Assembly: GCA_030248135.1 (NCBI GenBank)
Contig: JASANC010002619.1
Location: 62,001 to 126,000, forward strand
From: Theristus sp. LFF4_11
Lineage: Eukaryota > Nematoda > Chromadorea > Monhysterida > Xyalidae
Direction of reading: 5' to 3'
Length of the DNA stretch: 64,000 bases
Every line of letters starts with the position of its first letter. Position 1 is the stretch's first letter. Made by a program: the position numbers and the translations under genes. Shown piece after piece: positions 21,980 through 34,324 of this stretch. The notes under the pieces were generated by a model. It made no database searches. It saw only the letters and a list, made by a program, of their open reading frames with translations, and had not been told where the DNA came from.

Positions 21980-23324
21980 TCAACAACGTGCAACACCATT
22001 AGCGACTGCTGCTGTGCCGGCAGCAGCGAACGCAGTGGACGTGCACGAGCACGAATGCACGCTTGTTGTTGTGCGTTTGATCTCAGCGACGTAGTTGCTC
22101 TCGGCCACGTACTGTTTCAATGGACGCGGCAGAGGCAGCCGCTCAACGTCGGTGTCGCGTGCACGCAGGCAACGAATGATTGCAAAGCGACATTGGTGTT
22201 TCAGTGAGGGAAGCACGCTCAGACGCGACAATGGGTACAGCAGTCTGCGAAATGTGTGTCATACTGAGAACATTTTGAGAACACTTTCACATTTTGACGA
22301 ACAGTGGAAAAACAACAAAACTGCAAAATCATGAATAAAAGATGCCTGAGACAATACGGTAAGTGCAACTGCTCAAATCAGAACAGTACGTGGAAAATGC
22401 CCAGATTTGTATGAACCCTAACAGAAGAAACGACAGAAAGATTTTTTCAGTTTTCCATGACAGGCATTGCGTTTTCGCGGGGACTCACTTGACACTGACT
22501 GCCTGATCCTGAGAATATTTCGGGTGCATCAGTAATGCGAGTTGTCTGTCAGAGGAGCACTGCACGGTGCGTGAGATCAACTCCGACAGAGACACGCCTG
22601 ACAACGGCGAATGCGCACCGCCGAACGAGAATTTACCTGCGAACACGCTGCTTTTGTCAGTGAAACGTTGATGGCAATTTGTATAATTTGCCGTTAGCAG
22701 CTGGTCTGAAAATGCACGATTTTTCATTTGATAACTTTGAAAGCAAGTTCACCATGATGATGTGGCAGACGGACGTGCACCACGGAGCGGTCTGCTTTCA
22801 AGCTGACCGTGAAAATGTAGCGCTCAGAGGTGGAGTCACGCAGGATGAACGTGCCAACGGTTTTGTCGGACAACACTCGTTCCGCGTGCTCCCACGAGAT
22901 CGGGCCCCAGTACCACACGCACTGCAATTCAATAAAATGTTGCAGTGATCGAAATGTAAGATGGTTCTCTGCATTTCGGCTATCAGAAGCAGAAGAGGGG
23001 TAGTCTCATCAGTGATATGCCCCTCATGGACGCAGTGAAAACGAAAGTGAAATACAATCACGTCTCACTAACATCACGCAACGAGTGCATGGTCTCTGCA
23101 AAACTCGGCGACGTCGAACGTGCCTCTGTCGAATGCGCACCGCCCGCTGACGACGTGCTTGCCGGTTGATCAACGTTCAACGTTGCGCACTGACTCGCTG
23201 CTTCATGTGTGCGCTCACGGCCGATTGGTGCAGACGGACACGCCAGGGATGCAACTGGTGGACACCGTTGGTGCACTTTCATTGTGCTGCTGCTGCAATG
23301 ACAACGAAACCACAATTGTTGCAC
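21980..23324 (-). CDS. socs: Suppressor of cytokine signalling (SH2 plus SOCS box)
   Basis: Adaptor that binds phosphotyrosine through SH2 and recruits an elongin/cullin ubiquitin ligase through the SOCS box. The SH2 exon (about 22924-22725) reads WYWGPISWEHAERVLSD, then GTFILRDSTSERYIF with the binding-pocket Arg of the FLVRDS motif. The next exon (about 22640-22483) finishes SH2: FSFGGAHSPLSGVSLSELI. The last exon, from about 22254, encodes the SOCS box: LPSLKHQCRFAIIRC followed by LPLPRPLKQYV, ending with a Ser/Thr/Ala-rich tail at the stop at 21980. WYWGPI and the box are closest to the SOCS5/6/7 group, from memory. Upstream coding reaches about 23324, but the N-terminal exon joint and the start codon are uncertain. 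It lies downstream of MED23 on the same strand. Confidence 0.82.
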
Positions 23325-23835
23325 AGCACCTCAACGCTCAACACGCCCGCACTCAGCAACACTGACAGCTACAAATACAAATCTCATTCGTGCTGAAACG
23401 ATGAGATTTTGGTGAGGTATTACCGACACCAATCACCAAAAAAAAAACAATTTCCGCGCGGTTCTCTTTGTAACATTTTATTCAGCAGGCCATAATAAGC
23501 ATTTAAAATTGTCACATGGACATGACTGAACATTGTGTAACATCAAGCTGTCATGAGCTAATAATTGGCTAAATAACAAACTAAAAAGCCAAGAAGCTGT
23601 GCACATTTTGTTGTTCACTTAAAAAACGAAGCAAAAGAATAAACAGCGTTACTGTAAACATACTCCAAAAAATAATCCCGTTATTTGATAGAGCGTTACC
23701 CGTGTAAAACAAAGCAAACGAACAATTGGGGCGTACAATTCGACGCCGGCCACCACAACAACAATTTAAAAAAAATCACAACAACGTTTCTGCAAACTAA
23801 CAAACAGTAACAACACAATACAACACCAATGAACG
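23325..23835. other. Intergenic between MED23 and SOCS
   Basis: AT-rich, with no exon visible. It probably holds the MED23 3' UTR and the SOCS promoter. Confidence 0.4.
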
Positions 23836-26800
23836 TCAAGTGCCGCTGGTAGAGGCATTCGAGTGCGTCTGCGTGTCGCCTCCTAGCGGCGTGGTCGGCT
23901 GGCCAAGAAAACGCAGTTTGCGCTGAAGGGACGCGCGCAGCTGACCGACGATCCTGCGAAGCAACTTTGTACGATCATTGCGGCAACAGGAACTTTGCCA
24001 ATGAACTGTTCAAAAACTTAAAGCCAAACGAGCACATAACTTGGCAGAAATTTGGAGAAGAGAACAGTTCAGTAAATCAAAATTCAGGCTTTGATTCGGC
24101 AACGACTCACGGTGCAGTGTCCATTTGAACACTGTATCCGACGAACGTGTACTTCAAATGGTAGAGCAGATCGCACAGAGTGTCCTCAAACTGCAACGGC
24201 CGGCTGCTCTCTGCGTGATGCTTGTCCACATTCAGCAGCATTTCGTACAACCGCACGGTCAACTGAACAAACCAAGAAGCACTCGCACACAACTGCACGC
24301 TTTCAATTGTTAGACACAGCTAATTTTGTTGAAACATTGGACTGACAAACGTGAACAGTGCGACGTTACCGACCGTGGTGACGCTGGTGCTCGACTGATG
24401 TTGGTGTTCATTCTGTAGACGATGCATGAACGGCGTCAACAGGCGAATCACGTAGATCAACTGAGACTCCGTGCGCACCACTGGCAACAAACGCTCACGG
24501 CTGAAGCTGTAAAGCAAAACGGCCTCAACGTCACACGAGAAAGTGCGTGCGCGTTCGGCGCATCAGTGGCATGACCGAGACAAGTCAATCAGCACATGTC
24601 GCAGCATACGGCAAACTGAATCGCTGAACAGCAATAAAGCGGCATTCATGAAACTGTATTTATTGACTGCGTAGCTGTGTTTTAACACTGCTAAGCGTCC
24701 CTAAATAGTGCTTCATGAATGCCGCTTAATGCTTTGGTGCGTCGGTCGGCTGGCACCCACTGCAGCGCCACGCACTCGCAGAACATGTCGGCGACGACGC
24801 TGGTGGCGTGCACGAGCACCGCGTGCACCAGCGCCATCAGTCTGTCAGCAGCGGTGTCGTTGCCGATCGCACACTGTTCATCCAACGAGTGCACCAGCTG
24901 ATCGGCACGCTGCTCGCGCACTTGCTCCGACTGCAGTTGTGCCTCGAATGCTGACCACAGGTGCTGCACGTAATCAGCCTGACGTGACAGTAAAATGTTA
25001 TGTCACAAGCAAAACGCAGCAGCAGCTAACTGAACAATCTCGCAGCACGACGAAACCAATCAGCTTATTTCGCCGTTTTCTAAAGCAAACTGCAGAAGCA
25101 AACAAGGATCTGATCTCTACATGTCACGTGAAATGAAATGTATAAGAACATAGAAAAAGCATTAGCCAGCTTGAATGTGGTTATTCTACAAAGTTTCTTC
25201 AATTGAGCCGAGTGCAACGTACGGGCAGCGCAGTGATGATGAGTGCCAGGGCGTTGATGGTCGGCACAGCGGCGGCACTACTGACGGAGCAGACGCTGTT
25301 CACTGTGATCATGTCAATCAGCGTCTTCATCATGTAGTCCGTCTGCGTTGGCACGCACATCAGCTCACAGACGCTCGTCGAGAGCAGCCGTGATGCCATG
25401 TTCGCGAATTCGTTCATCCTGCGTGCGCAGCAACTCATCATCGGCATCATTGTCACACAAAACAGCAATATCCAGCTGTCACAGTTAACACCCGTCAACG
25501 ACAAGCCATCAATACTTAGCATGATCAATTCCTGATGACAATGGTTATTGTGCAGGGCTCTGGTGAACGCACCGCGCTCAGTGTCCTGTCACATCTACAT
25601 CAAACCCGGTACTTTCGGGTACCATATCACAAGATTAGACACAAGAACACCAAGCGGACTGCGACTGCACTGTGGGCAGCAGACTGAGACGGTCACCTCC
25701 AATCGCGTTCAAAGAGTGCACTGATGGGCATCTCCTGTTGCACGGCGACCGCGAATCGCTCCACCAAACTGCGGTAGTAGTCCTCGGTTGGCAGCCAGTC
25801 CTGAGTCGCATTCAGGAACTCCGTCGACAGCAAACTGCTGTCACCAGAGGCTTCTGAACGTACGATCAAGTTTAGCAATTGCAAACAAAAATGGTGAACA
25901 TTTTCACTAGTCGCCGCTGAAACATGGAAACTGTGAAACTCACTGAACACTTTCGTGACCAACTCACGACGCAAATATGGCTGTTGACTGAGTGAATTGT
26001 GGTAATAGAACAGCGTTGTGTACACGAAATATTGTGGCTGTGCTACAAAAAAAAATCAATAAAATTATAAAATATTTGATTTCAAACAGAAACTTGATTT
26101 TCAAGGTTTTACAGACGAACAATGATATCTGTAGAGTGGAGCAAGCACATCCAACATTGATTCCACCAGTTTCTGAGGCGCGTTACGTTCAATGCATTTG
26201 GACAAGAGTAAATCGCACGTCTGCAACATTTCCAAGTTTAGCAAGACGTATTCAACATTCAAATCGGGTTGACAGTATCAATAAGGCGAAACAAATTTAA
26301 AAAAAAGCTTAATGACAACCATTGCAGTCACAAGCAACAACGAACCGGAATCAACCGATCAGCCAAGTGGCCAAACGTGTATCGCAGTGTGGAGGGCGTG
26401 AAATTGGTGAAATAATTGGCAAAATGGCGATGCCCGACGACGACGTCAGGGTAGTCCTGGTAGTACGCACGCAGTTTGCGGTACCAATTCGCATCGTTTG
26501 GGCGAATCTGACAGTTCCAAAGGTAAACATTCGCATCAGACGCTTTTGCAAATGCTCATAATCTGCAGACGCTAGAGTTGGTGCTGCTGTTCGATTGTGA
26601 GCAAACGACAAAGCACAACCGAGCGCAAGCAAACCTCGTGCAAGAGTTTATTGATGCGAACGGTGAACTCGTGCGAGTGCAACAAACAATTGGCCATTTG
26701 CAGCGCCAGCAGTAGCTCCTGATCGTCACACGGTTGCATCACCTGCACAAACACCAAGCAAGCAGCGTGATGTTCCCCTCAAACAACAAAAGCAATCGTC

Positions 26801-29800
26801 GTTATCACTTGTTGATAACCGGGATCTTACAATGGTGAACAAGAACCGTTCAAATGGGAACAGCGCGTGCTTCCAGAGCATCTGATTCAGCACGTTCACT
26901 GCCTGGAAAGTGGAGCAAAACAAAATTTTAAATGAACGCAGCTGATTGAATGTCAGCATTCTCATGCAACCAACCGCAACCACAGACCGTCTGCAAATGT
27001 TGTTCGCCGTGGCTGTTGATCAACTGATTGAACAAGTGGTCTACGAGACGCTCAATGTTCTCCAACAGCTGCGGCACTGACAACTTGTCGACAATCCTGA
27101 ACGTTGTTTTGTCAGATTTATAGAAAACTCACTGGAATGAAAAAGTTGCGAAGAAACAAACTGAGCTCACCTGTAAACGACACGCGGAAACTCACGATTG
27201 TCGTAGATCAGGTGCCACACAACACTGAAGCACACAAAAGAACAGTGCGATTTTGGTACGGTTCAAGAAAAAAAGCAAAAAAATTAACAAAAAATTCACG
27301 GACCAAAGTAAGACCGGGCACGATTCTGGTGTGCAGAAATACTCATACACGTGGTCCTCATTTGCGGGGTTCATTGCTGCAACACAAACACTAACAAAAC
27401 AAATTGTAACGCATTTTGTTGCTCGTAAAATACTGTTTTCACAACATGTTCTCCAGAAAATGCCTCGAAAATTCTACGCAGACACGCGAACGAAACTGTT
27501 TGAAGAGAAAAGCCAGAACGCGAAACGCACCGGACTGTGTGAGTCGCTGGTAGCCGGCGCGCAGTGCGTTTCGGTGCTGTTCACGTTGGTGCACGAGTTT
27601 GGCGCGGTTGTCTCGGAGCCACTCGTCTTTGGGACGCAACGCTTCAGGCATGCAAGCAAGCGTGCACTCCGGCCAACACAAATGACCACCGAAATACGCT
27701 GCCAGCTCCGGGAGTTCCAGTTCGAAACCTGTGAATGTGCTGTCACAAAATAAGCGTTGCTCAAGTTTTGCTGCAGATTCGCTGTAGCATAGCTTGAGCG
27801 GTTGATTGCTGTTTCAAGGCCCAAAAAGCAACATGAACGAATGTTCAACGAGTGCCCCACCAAGCATGTGCTTTGATCGGGCGACCACGAACGCAAACAC
27901 TCTCAGCACGTCGTTCCTGTACGGGGCACGCACGTTGTTCATGGGGTCTTGGCCGAACAGCCACGGATACAACAACTGACGCAATGTCACCGTCGCTGCT
28001 TGCTGCTGCTGCTGTGCAGGCTGCGCAGGCACTTTGTTCACGAGAATCATGCAGTCTGCAGGCGGCAGCAGCCAGAAATGGCGCACGATACAGTGCTCCA
28101 TGCTGCAACAACACAAACGCACGTTCGGTCGTTGCAGGTGGACGAGCTTTCGTGCTTTCAATCGGTCTGTTATAGAAAAAGAAATCCGTTCTCAACTCCA
28201 AACAAGCAGCACTACTCGAACTAATCGCAAAAGAAAACTGCAAAGGTGGTCAGTTGATACTGGTGTGAAGAACAACGCCAAATAAACAAAACAACGCAAT
28301 GTACGCGAGAAAGAGCGTCGTGTTGATGGTGAGATTGAGCATGGCGTTGCAGAGCTGTGCAGCGAGCAGGTGACGTTTGTCGGCGGTCCATTGCGACGAC
28401 GGCAGGCGCAGTCGATAGGCCAACAACTCAACGATGATCAGCAGTCGTGGCTGCGACGCGAGCGAATGACTCGACGTGATCGCAAAGTTCTTCTCAATCG
28501 GCGTCTGCTGTTGTTGATCGTGCAGTTGGTCGCGCTCACGCACTGCCATCTCAATGGCCGTCTTGAGCACTTTCTGCAGCAGCTGCAGTGGACAAACACA
28601 CGCTTGCAATGATGCGAGCAGCTGCACAAACAGTGCACAGACGCTTGCAGTGGCACCACTGAGTGCACTGCCAGCTACAGTGCCCAGACGCTTGCAATGG
28701 CACCACTGAGTGCACTGCCAGCTACACTGCACCACCGTCCGAGCGAGCCTGCCTTTGAATTAGGCTCACTGATCAAATGACAAAAAACAAAAATTCAACA
28801 TGTTTTTAGCGGTTCATTTGACTGCAGACATCACATGCACACAAGCGACACATCGAATGGCACCAATGAAAGAGCGCTCACGGTTCTCAGTGGCAAATCC
28901 AGCTCCACTGAAGTCATCAGACGGCCGATCGACTCGAACAGCTCTGCTGGAACCAGCACCGATTTTGGCGACGAAAAAATGCGCATCATGAACTGCAGGG
29001 CGAGCCTGAAGATTATCAGGTAAAATGCAAAATCAAGAGTGAAAAATTTAGTTGTAGACTACCACTTGCTTGTTGGTGGCGATTGTGTTGAGCGCATCAA
29101 AGAACTCAATCGAATAGGGATACGACGCCGGTGAGGCGCCATCAACGTCAAACTTGTATTTGATCAACGTCTCTATCAGTCGCTCCATCGTTGGCGGATC
29201 GTTGCTGTCTAAAAACACAGCCAAGACGCACTAAACTGAGACAACCAATTGGCACACTGAATTTCCAGCTAATCAGCAAAGATGTGTTAAACACGGCTTC
29301 AATTGAGAACACGTCTTTTGGAATAGAAGTGAAAGTTCCCAGCTCATACAAGCATTTATGACCACGGCCAGCATGAAGTCATTGCTGCACAACTCCATCA
29401 GTTTCTCATCGGTGGCTATTGTGTCCTCGATAAATCTGAAACAATTGCAGTGCTTTGAAATGTACAAATATTGTTCAATTTAGTACGAACCAGCACAAAA
29501 ATTGTGCACTTACTGGCGTTGGCTGGCTATTGAGGGCGGTAACTGGATCGGTTTGTTCAGCGAATCCATTTGCAGTTTCAAGTGTATCCACAAGCATGTC
29601 GGCGCCATGGCACGCGCCTGAAACGTGCACTTGAATTGAATCCCAAAAATGACGGTCAGATTGGCTCCAGTGACACGAACACAGCACTGTACACTCATTG
29701 GTTCATATCATTGCTAAAGGTAAAAAATGTCGACCAACCGATTGCAGATTGCCACCAGCAAACGAGAGCTCCTCGTTGCCAGTGAACAGCAGATGGTACA

Positions 29801-32800
29801 ATGCCACGATGGTCTCGGTGTCTTCGATCTGAGTGATTCGCAGGTTCAATTGAATGATGACGTGAAATGAATTTTGTTCGCAATCAAACAGAAAGCGCTG
29901 ACCGGTATTTTGCCGTCGCCAACCATTGGAGCGTAGTTTGAATACAACTCAAGCAGCAACCACATGAAGTTGTCACGTGCATAAAGCAGTCTCTCACCAG
30001 ACATTGACTGAAAGTACTACGCACATACATTGTGTGCATATTCACATGTTTTGGTTTGTACATACCCCCTAAAGGCGGAAACACCATTTAGTTTTTCGTC
30101 CGTACGCACAAACGTCGTTCTAAATCCCGTGCGCAAACTACTCGTGTCCGTAATGCATTAAGATAGCACACACGACACGATTTCTAAATCGCGTGGCCAT
30201 TTTTTACGTGTCGTGTCCGTGCGTACGCACAAAAAACTAATTGCTAAACGCGCCTTAAGCACCACACCAGTGACATGACCTAACAACAAGCAGATCAAAC
30301 AACCACCACCAGTGCGGACCTCTAAATGGCGTTTCAGTCTGGACAAGAGTCGCGGCACGAGCAGCAGTCTGTTCTGGACGGCGTAGACGAGCATTTGGCC
30401 GAGGTTGGTGAAGTGCATGTGCAAGCGCGACTGTTCCTGCTCGCAGGCGTTCACAGCGTCCAGCACGACGAACGCGATCACATCAGTCAGCACACTGACG
30501 GAGGCCAGCAGCACGCTGGCATTGCGCTCGCGGGGCTGCAAAATGCGTGGCAGTGTCGCACGCAGCTGTACGGCATGGCGTCATGTGCTTGCGAAAGCAG
30601 CCGTCTGTCGTGCACAGCCACCAGAATTCTGGTTGGGGACACCCGTTCACGTTTGTGTTAAACCCCGTTCATACCAGACGTATGCAGAGTCTACGTAAAC
30701 GAAGACGTGCCTTAAAGTGCCGTGCCTTATCATTTTAGGATATGTGAAGCGATCAGCCAAACTGAAAGTCCGGGTGGCTCTGTCTGACAAGCGCATGTTT
30801 CAGAGGCACGTGACGTTTTTTGGTGCGACACGTTCGAACAAATAGGCTGTATACAACAAAGGAACTAAAAAATCGTTGCAGTAACACACGCGCTGCAACA
30901 ACAAACTGCGCAGACCATCAAGCCGAGCAGCGTCAGCACGTGGTCCCTTGTGAACGGCAGTTTTAGCAGCTGATAGAGCAGGTATGTCTGCGCGCACGTG
31001 TGCATTGGCGCCACTGGCAGCGGCGACTTCACACTGACAAACGTCAGTTTCGCTGGGTCGAGTTTCCACGTGAGCGACAGCGGCGACACGCACAGACCGA
31101 CGTGGCCAACCACGGGCAGCAGGAATGGGCGTGCTACGAAGGAACGCAAGCACACAACTACACGCCGATGTCAGTGCTGAAGTGAGCATCATGCCACAAA
31201 CCAATAATACTCGTGATCTCGGCCAATGAACGAAAGCTGTTCGTCATGTTCGAAAATGCTTCGGCGACTTTCTGCAATAGAAAACGACACGAAAGTGAAA
31301 GGAAAAATCTGCTTGAAATGTAAAATGCAGAAACACTTATTGCAAAACAACTACAACATTGATCTAACCCAGATGGCACAGCAGTGATTGAGTTTCACAG
31401 CGAGCGTCAGTCGATGTAGTTCGTTCATGACAAAGTACGCTGGCAAATGGTTGCGTGATCGATCGGCAATCGCCAGAATCAACTGAACGCAGCGACGTTG
31501 AAAGAATTTTAAGATTTGAAAAAAAACAAATAAAAACAAAACAAAGAGAACACAGACACGCTCGATTGACTGAAAACGACGGCGCTGCAGCAACGACATC
31601 TGCAACGGCACCACGTCATTCATCTTGTCCAATAGCAACTTGAATAAATCGCGAACGGCCTAAACAAAACCAAACTGCTCTGTATTCATAGTAAAAAAAC
31701 TGGGCAAGAAAAACAAAGCGCAAAATCAGAGAAAAGTACTTACTACACACCAGGGTTTTTTTTACAGAAAAACGTCGGTTTTTTGTAGAAATTTTGGAGC
31801 GTTTGTAGAAATTTTTTAGCAGATTTCTGCAAATTGCAGAAACAGATTTGCATACAAACTTTGGTTCTGCAATATTCATTTTGTGCATGGCGCTTGACTG
31901 AGGTCTCACATCAACATGGAAGAAATTTCAAATTCAGTATGGCCGAATAAAGGAAGCAGTTAATCAAGGCGGGATCCGTCGCAGACTAGGAATTGTCTTT
32001 TTCAAAAATGCAAACATAATTCCCAATCATGTGTGCAACGGGAAAAGAATGAACAGAACAGCGCGGATGATCCATTAGTTAAAAAAAAACGCGTCAAACT
32101 TGGCACACAATTTGATTTCTGAGCGTCTTTTTTCTTACATTCAAAATTCGCGCGCTCCTTGAACCCTGAAAAAAGCTGCCATGTTTAATCGGCCATACCG
32201 TAGTTTTTTTTGTCAAAAACAGCTGTTTCGGCGGCTGCTGTAGCGCAATTATTGGCGTTTTGTTTTGCCTTCGTAAATAAAATCGGAGTATTTCGAATTC
32301 GAAAAATAAAACAGAATCAGGTCAAATCGAAAATTATTGTTTGCTGTTAGGCTTTCTGTTTGGAATTAGAATGAAGTGATCCATCATCCACACAACAGAA
32401 GATGCAAAAAAAGACATTGGCGGAGGTGCGCAATTTTGTCGTCGAGCTTGTCGAGAACCTCAGCAACCGATTCGAAGACGCGCACAACGTTCTCAAAATG
32501 CTGCCAAAATATTCTACCGTCTGAGATGGATGGATCTGAACAGCGGCTGGCGTACGGAAATGCCGATCTGCTGTATCTGCACCAGTTTTATTCATCAATT
32601 TTGCCGGACAAGGGCAGTATCGCTGACGAATGGAAACGATTCAAATGTGAACGAATTCAATTCCCTGGTCCGAGTATAAGTGCAGGCAAGTGTGCAGTAT
32701 CTGGTGATGAAAACAAAGAGGCGATACAAAATCAAACCGAACAAAGTGAACTGCACCTTTGAGAACGTCGAACCGACCGAAGCCATCGCTCTGATTGCGG

Positions 32801-34286
32801 AATTTGAGCAACGAGGATTTTTATTTGATATTGATTGTGTTGTTGTTAGGTTGAATTTGAAACGAATGATTGGTGATTTAGTTGGTTTGGCAATCTGGCT
32901 TGGTTTTGGTGTTCCTTTTCTGAATCTTTGAAAAATTCTGCGATAAAACGATGCAATTGGCAATTACAATTCTGAGCATCGTTAAGAAATAATGCTCAGA
33001 ACGCAAAAAATGACATTAAATAAGCACAAAAACCATTTCCGTCATGTTTTTGAAATTTGCAGAAACCAAATTTCATTTGCAGAATTTTTTTGCCAAATTT
33101 CTGCAAATTGCAGAACCGACTTTTTGAAAAAACCTAGCTACACACAGACAAGTTCTTATTTAGTGCATAGAAAAGTTTACATTTCTTGCGTTGTTTTCTG
33201 TCTACCTACAGTCCATCTGGAAAATGTATGCAACATGACGTCATGACCAACCAATCAGCGCTGAGAACTGTTCATGAATAACCAATCAGCGCTGAGAATT
33301 ATTATGACCAACCAATCAGCTAGTTGCATATATTAGCAAGATAGACTGTATGTTCAGTAACAATTTCCGAAAAGGTATCCAATTGTTTACCTTGTAATCC
33401 AAGTCGTCGAGTCGATTGTAAATGTAATTCACAGTCTCATGCTCAACAGGACTGTTCAGCGTAAAGTCGACGAACGACAAAAGATACTCAAACACACACC
33501 TGCGCAGGGAAGATTGGCTTGACTTGAACAACACGCAAAGAAACGCTACATGAAAACGTACTTCAGCAACAGAATATTTCTTTCAGCGCCGCAAATCAGC
33601 GCCCGACACACGACGAGCCTTTGCCGCGAGTACGCTGCAGAGTCCTTGCCAAACTCAAACACTTTTTTGATCAACGCTTGTGAAACGCGCTTCTTTTCCT
33701 GTTAAAGAGGAACGTTGGAGTGAGATTGGCTGGTTGCTGGCTGGCTGAAGAAAACTAAAACGCAACAAATTTACTTCATCGTTGCTCGCTGACGCAGATC
33801 CAACGAGAGCGAGGACAAGATCGACCGTGCTCTGCAGTTCTGCATCATCGTCCGAACTGGCGATCGGTCCAAAGCTCTCGCGAATTTCACATCCAATCTA
33901 CAGAAACATTGCACGCATTTCACTCAGCCCTGCCCTGTCTTTCACCTCTGTTCTCATGTTTCACCTTCACCCCCTCCCCCACCCACCCACACCGACCGAC
34001 ATCCACACGGAGTAAACAGCGTTGTCGATTCAAACAATACGAGACCAGCGTGCGGTGCATTACAAAAGTGGCAAAAAACTCATCTGGGTCTTTAGTTTTT
34101 AGCAATATAGCAAAATTTTTGTAGGGGGCTGCTCCGCCCCGGGGGGGGGGCGGGGGCGGGGGGCCGGGGGGGGGCGGGGGGGGGGGGGGGGGGGGGTTTT
34201 GGGGGGGGGGGGGGGGGGGGGGAGCGGGGGGGGGGGGGGGGGTCGGGGGAGTGGGGTCAATTGGAATTTGAAATTTTTTTGAGTTT

Positions 34287-34324
<38 letters not shown>

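Noticed and set aside
27128..27753. Plus-strand open frames across 27.1-27.75 kb
   Set aside because: They run antisense to MED23 exons and have no motif or splice structure of their own.
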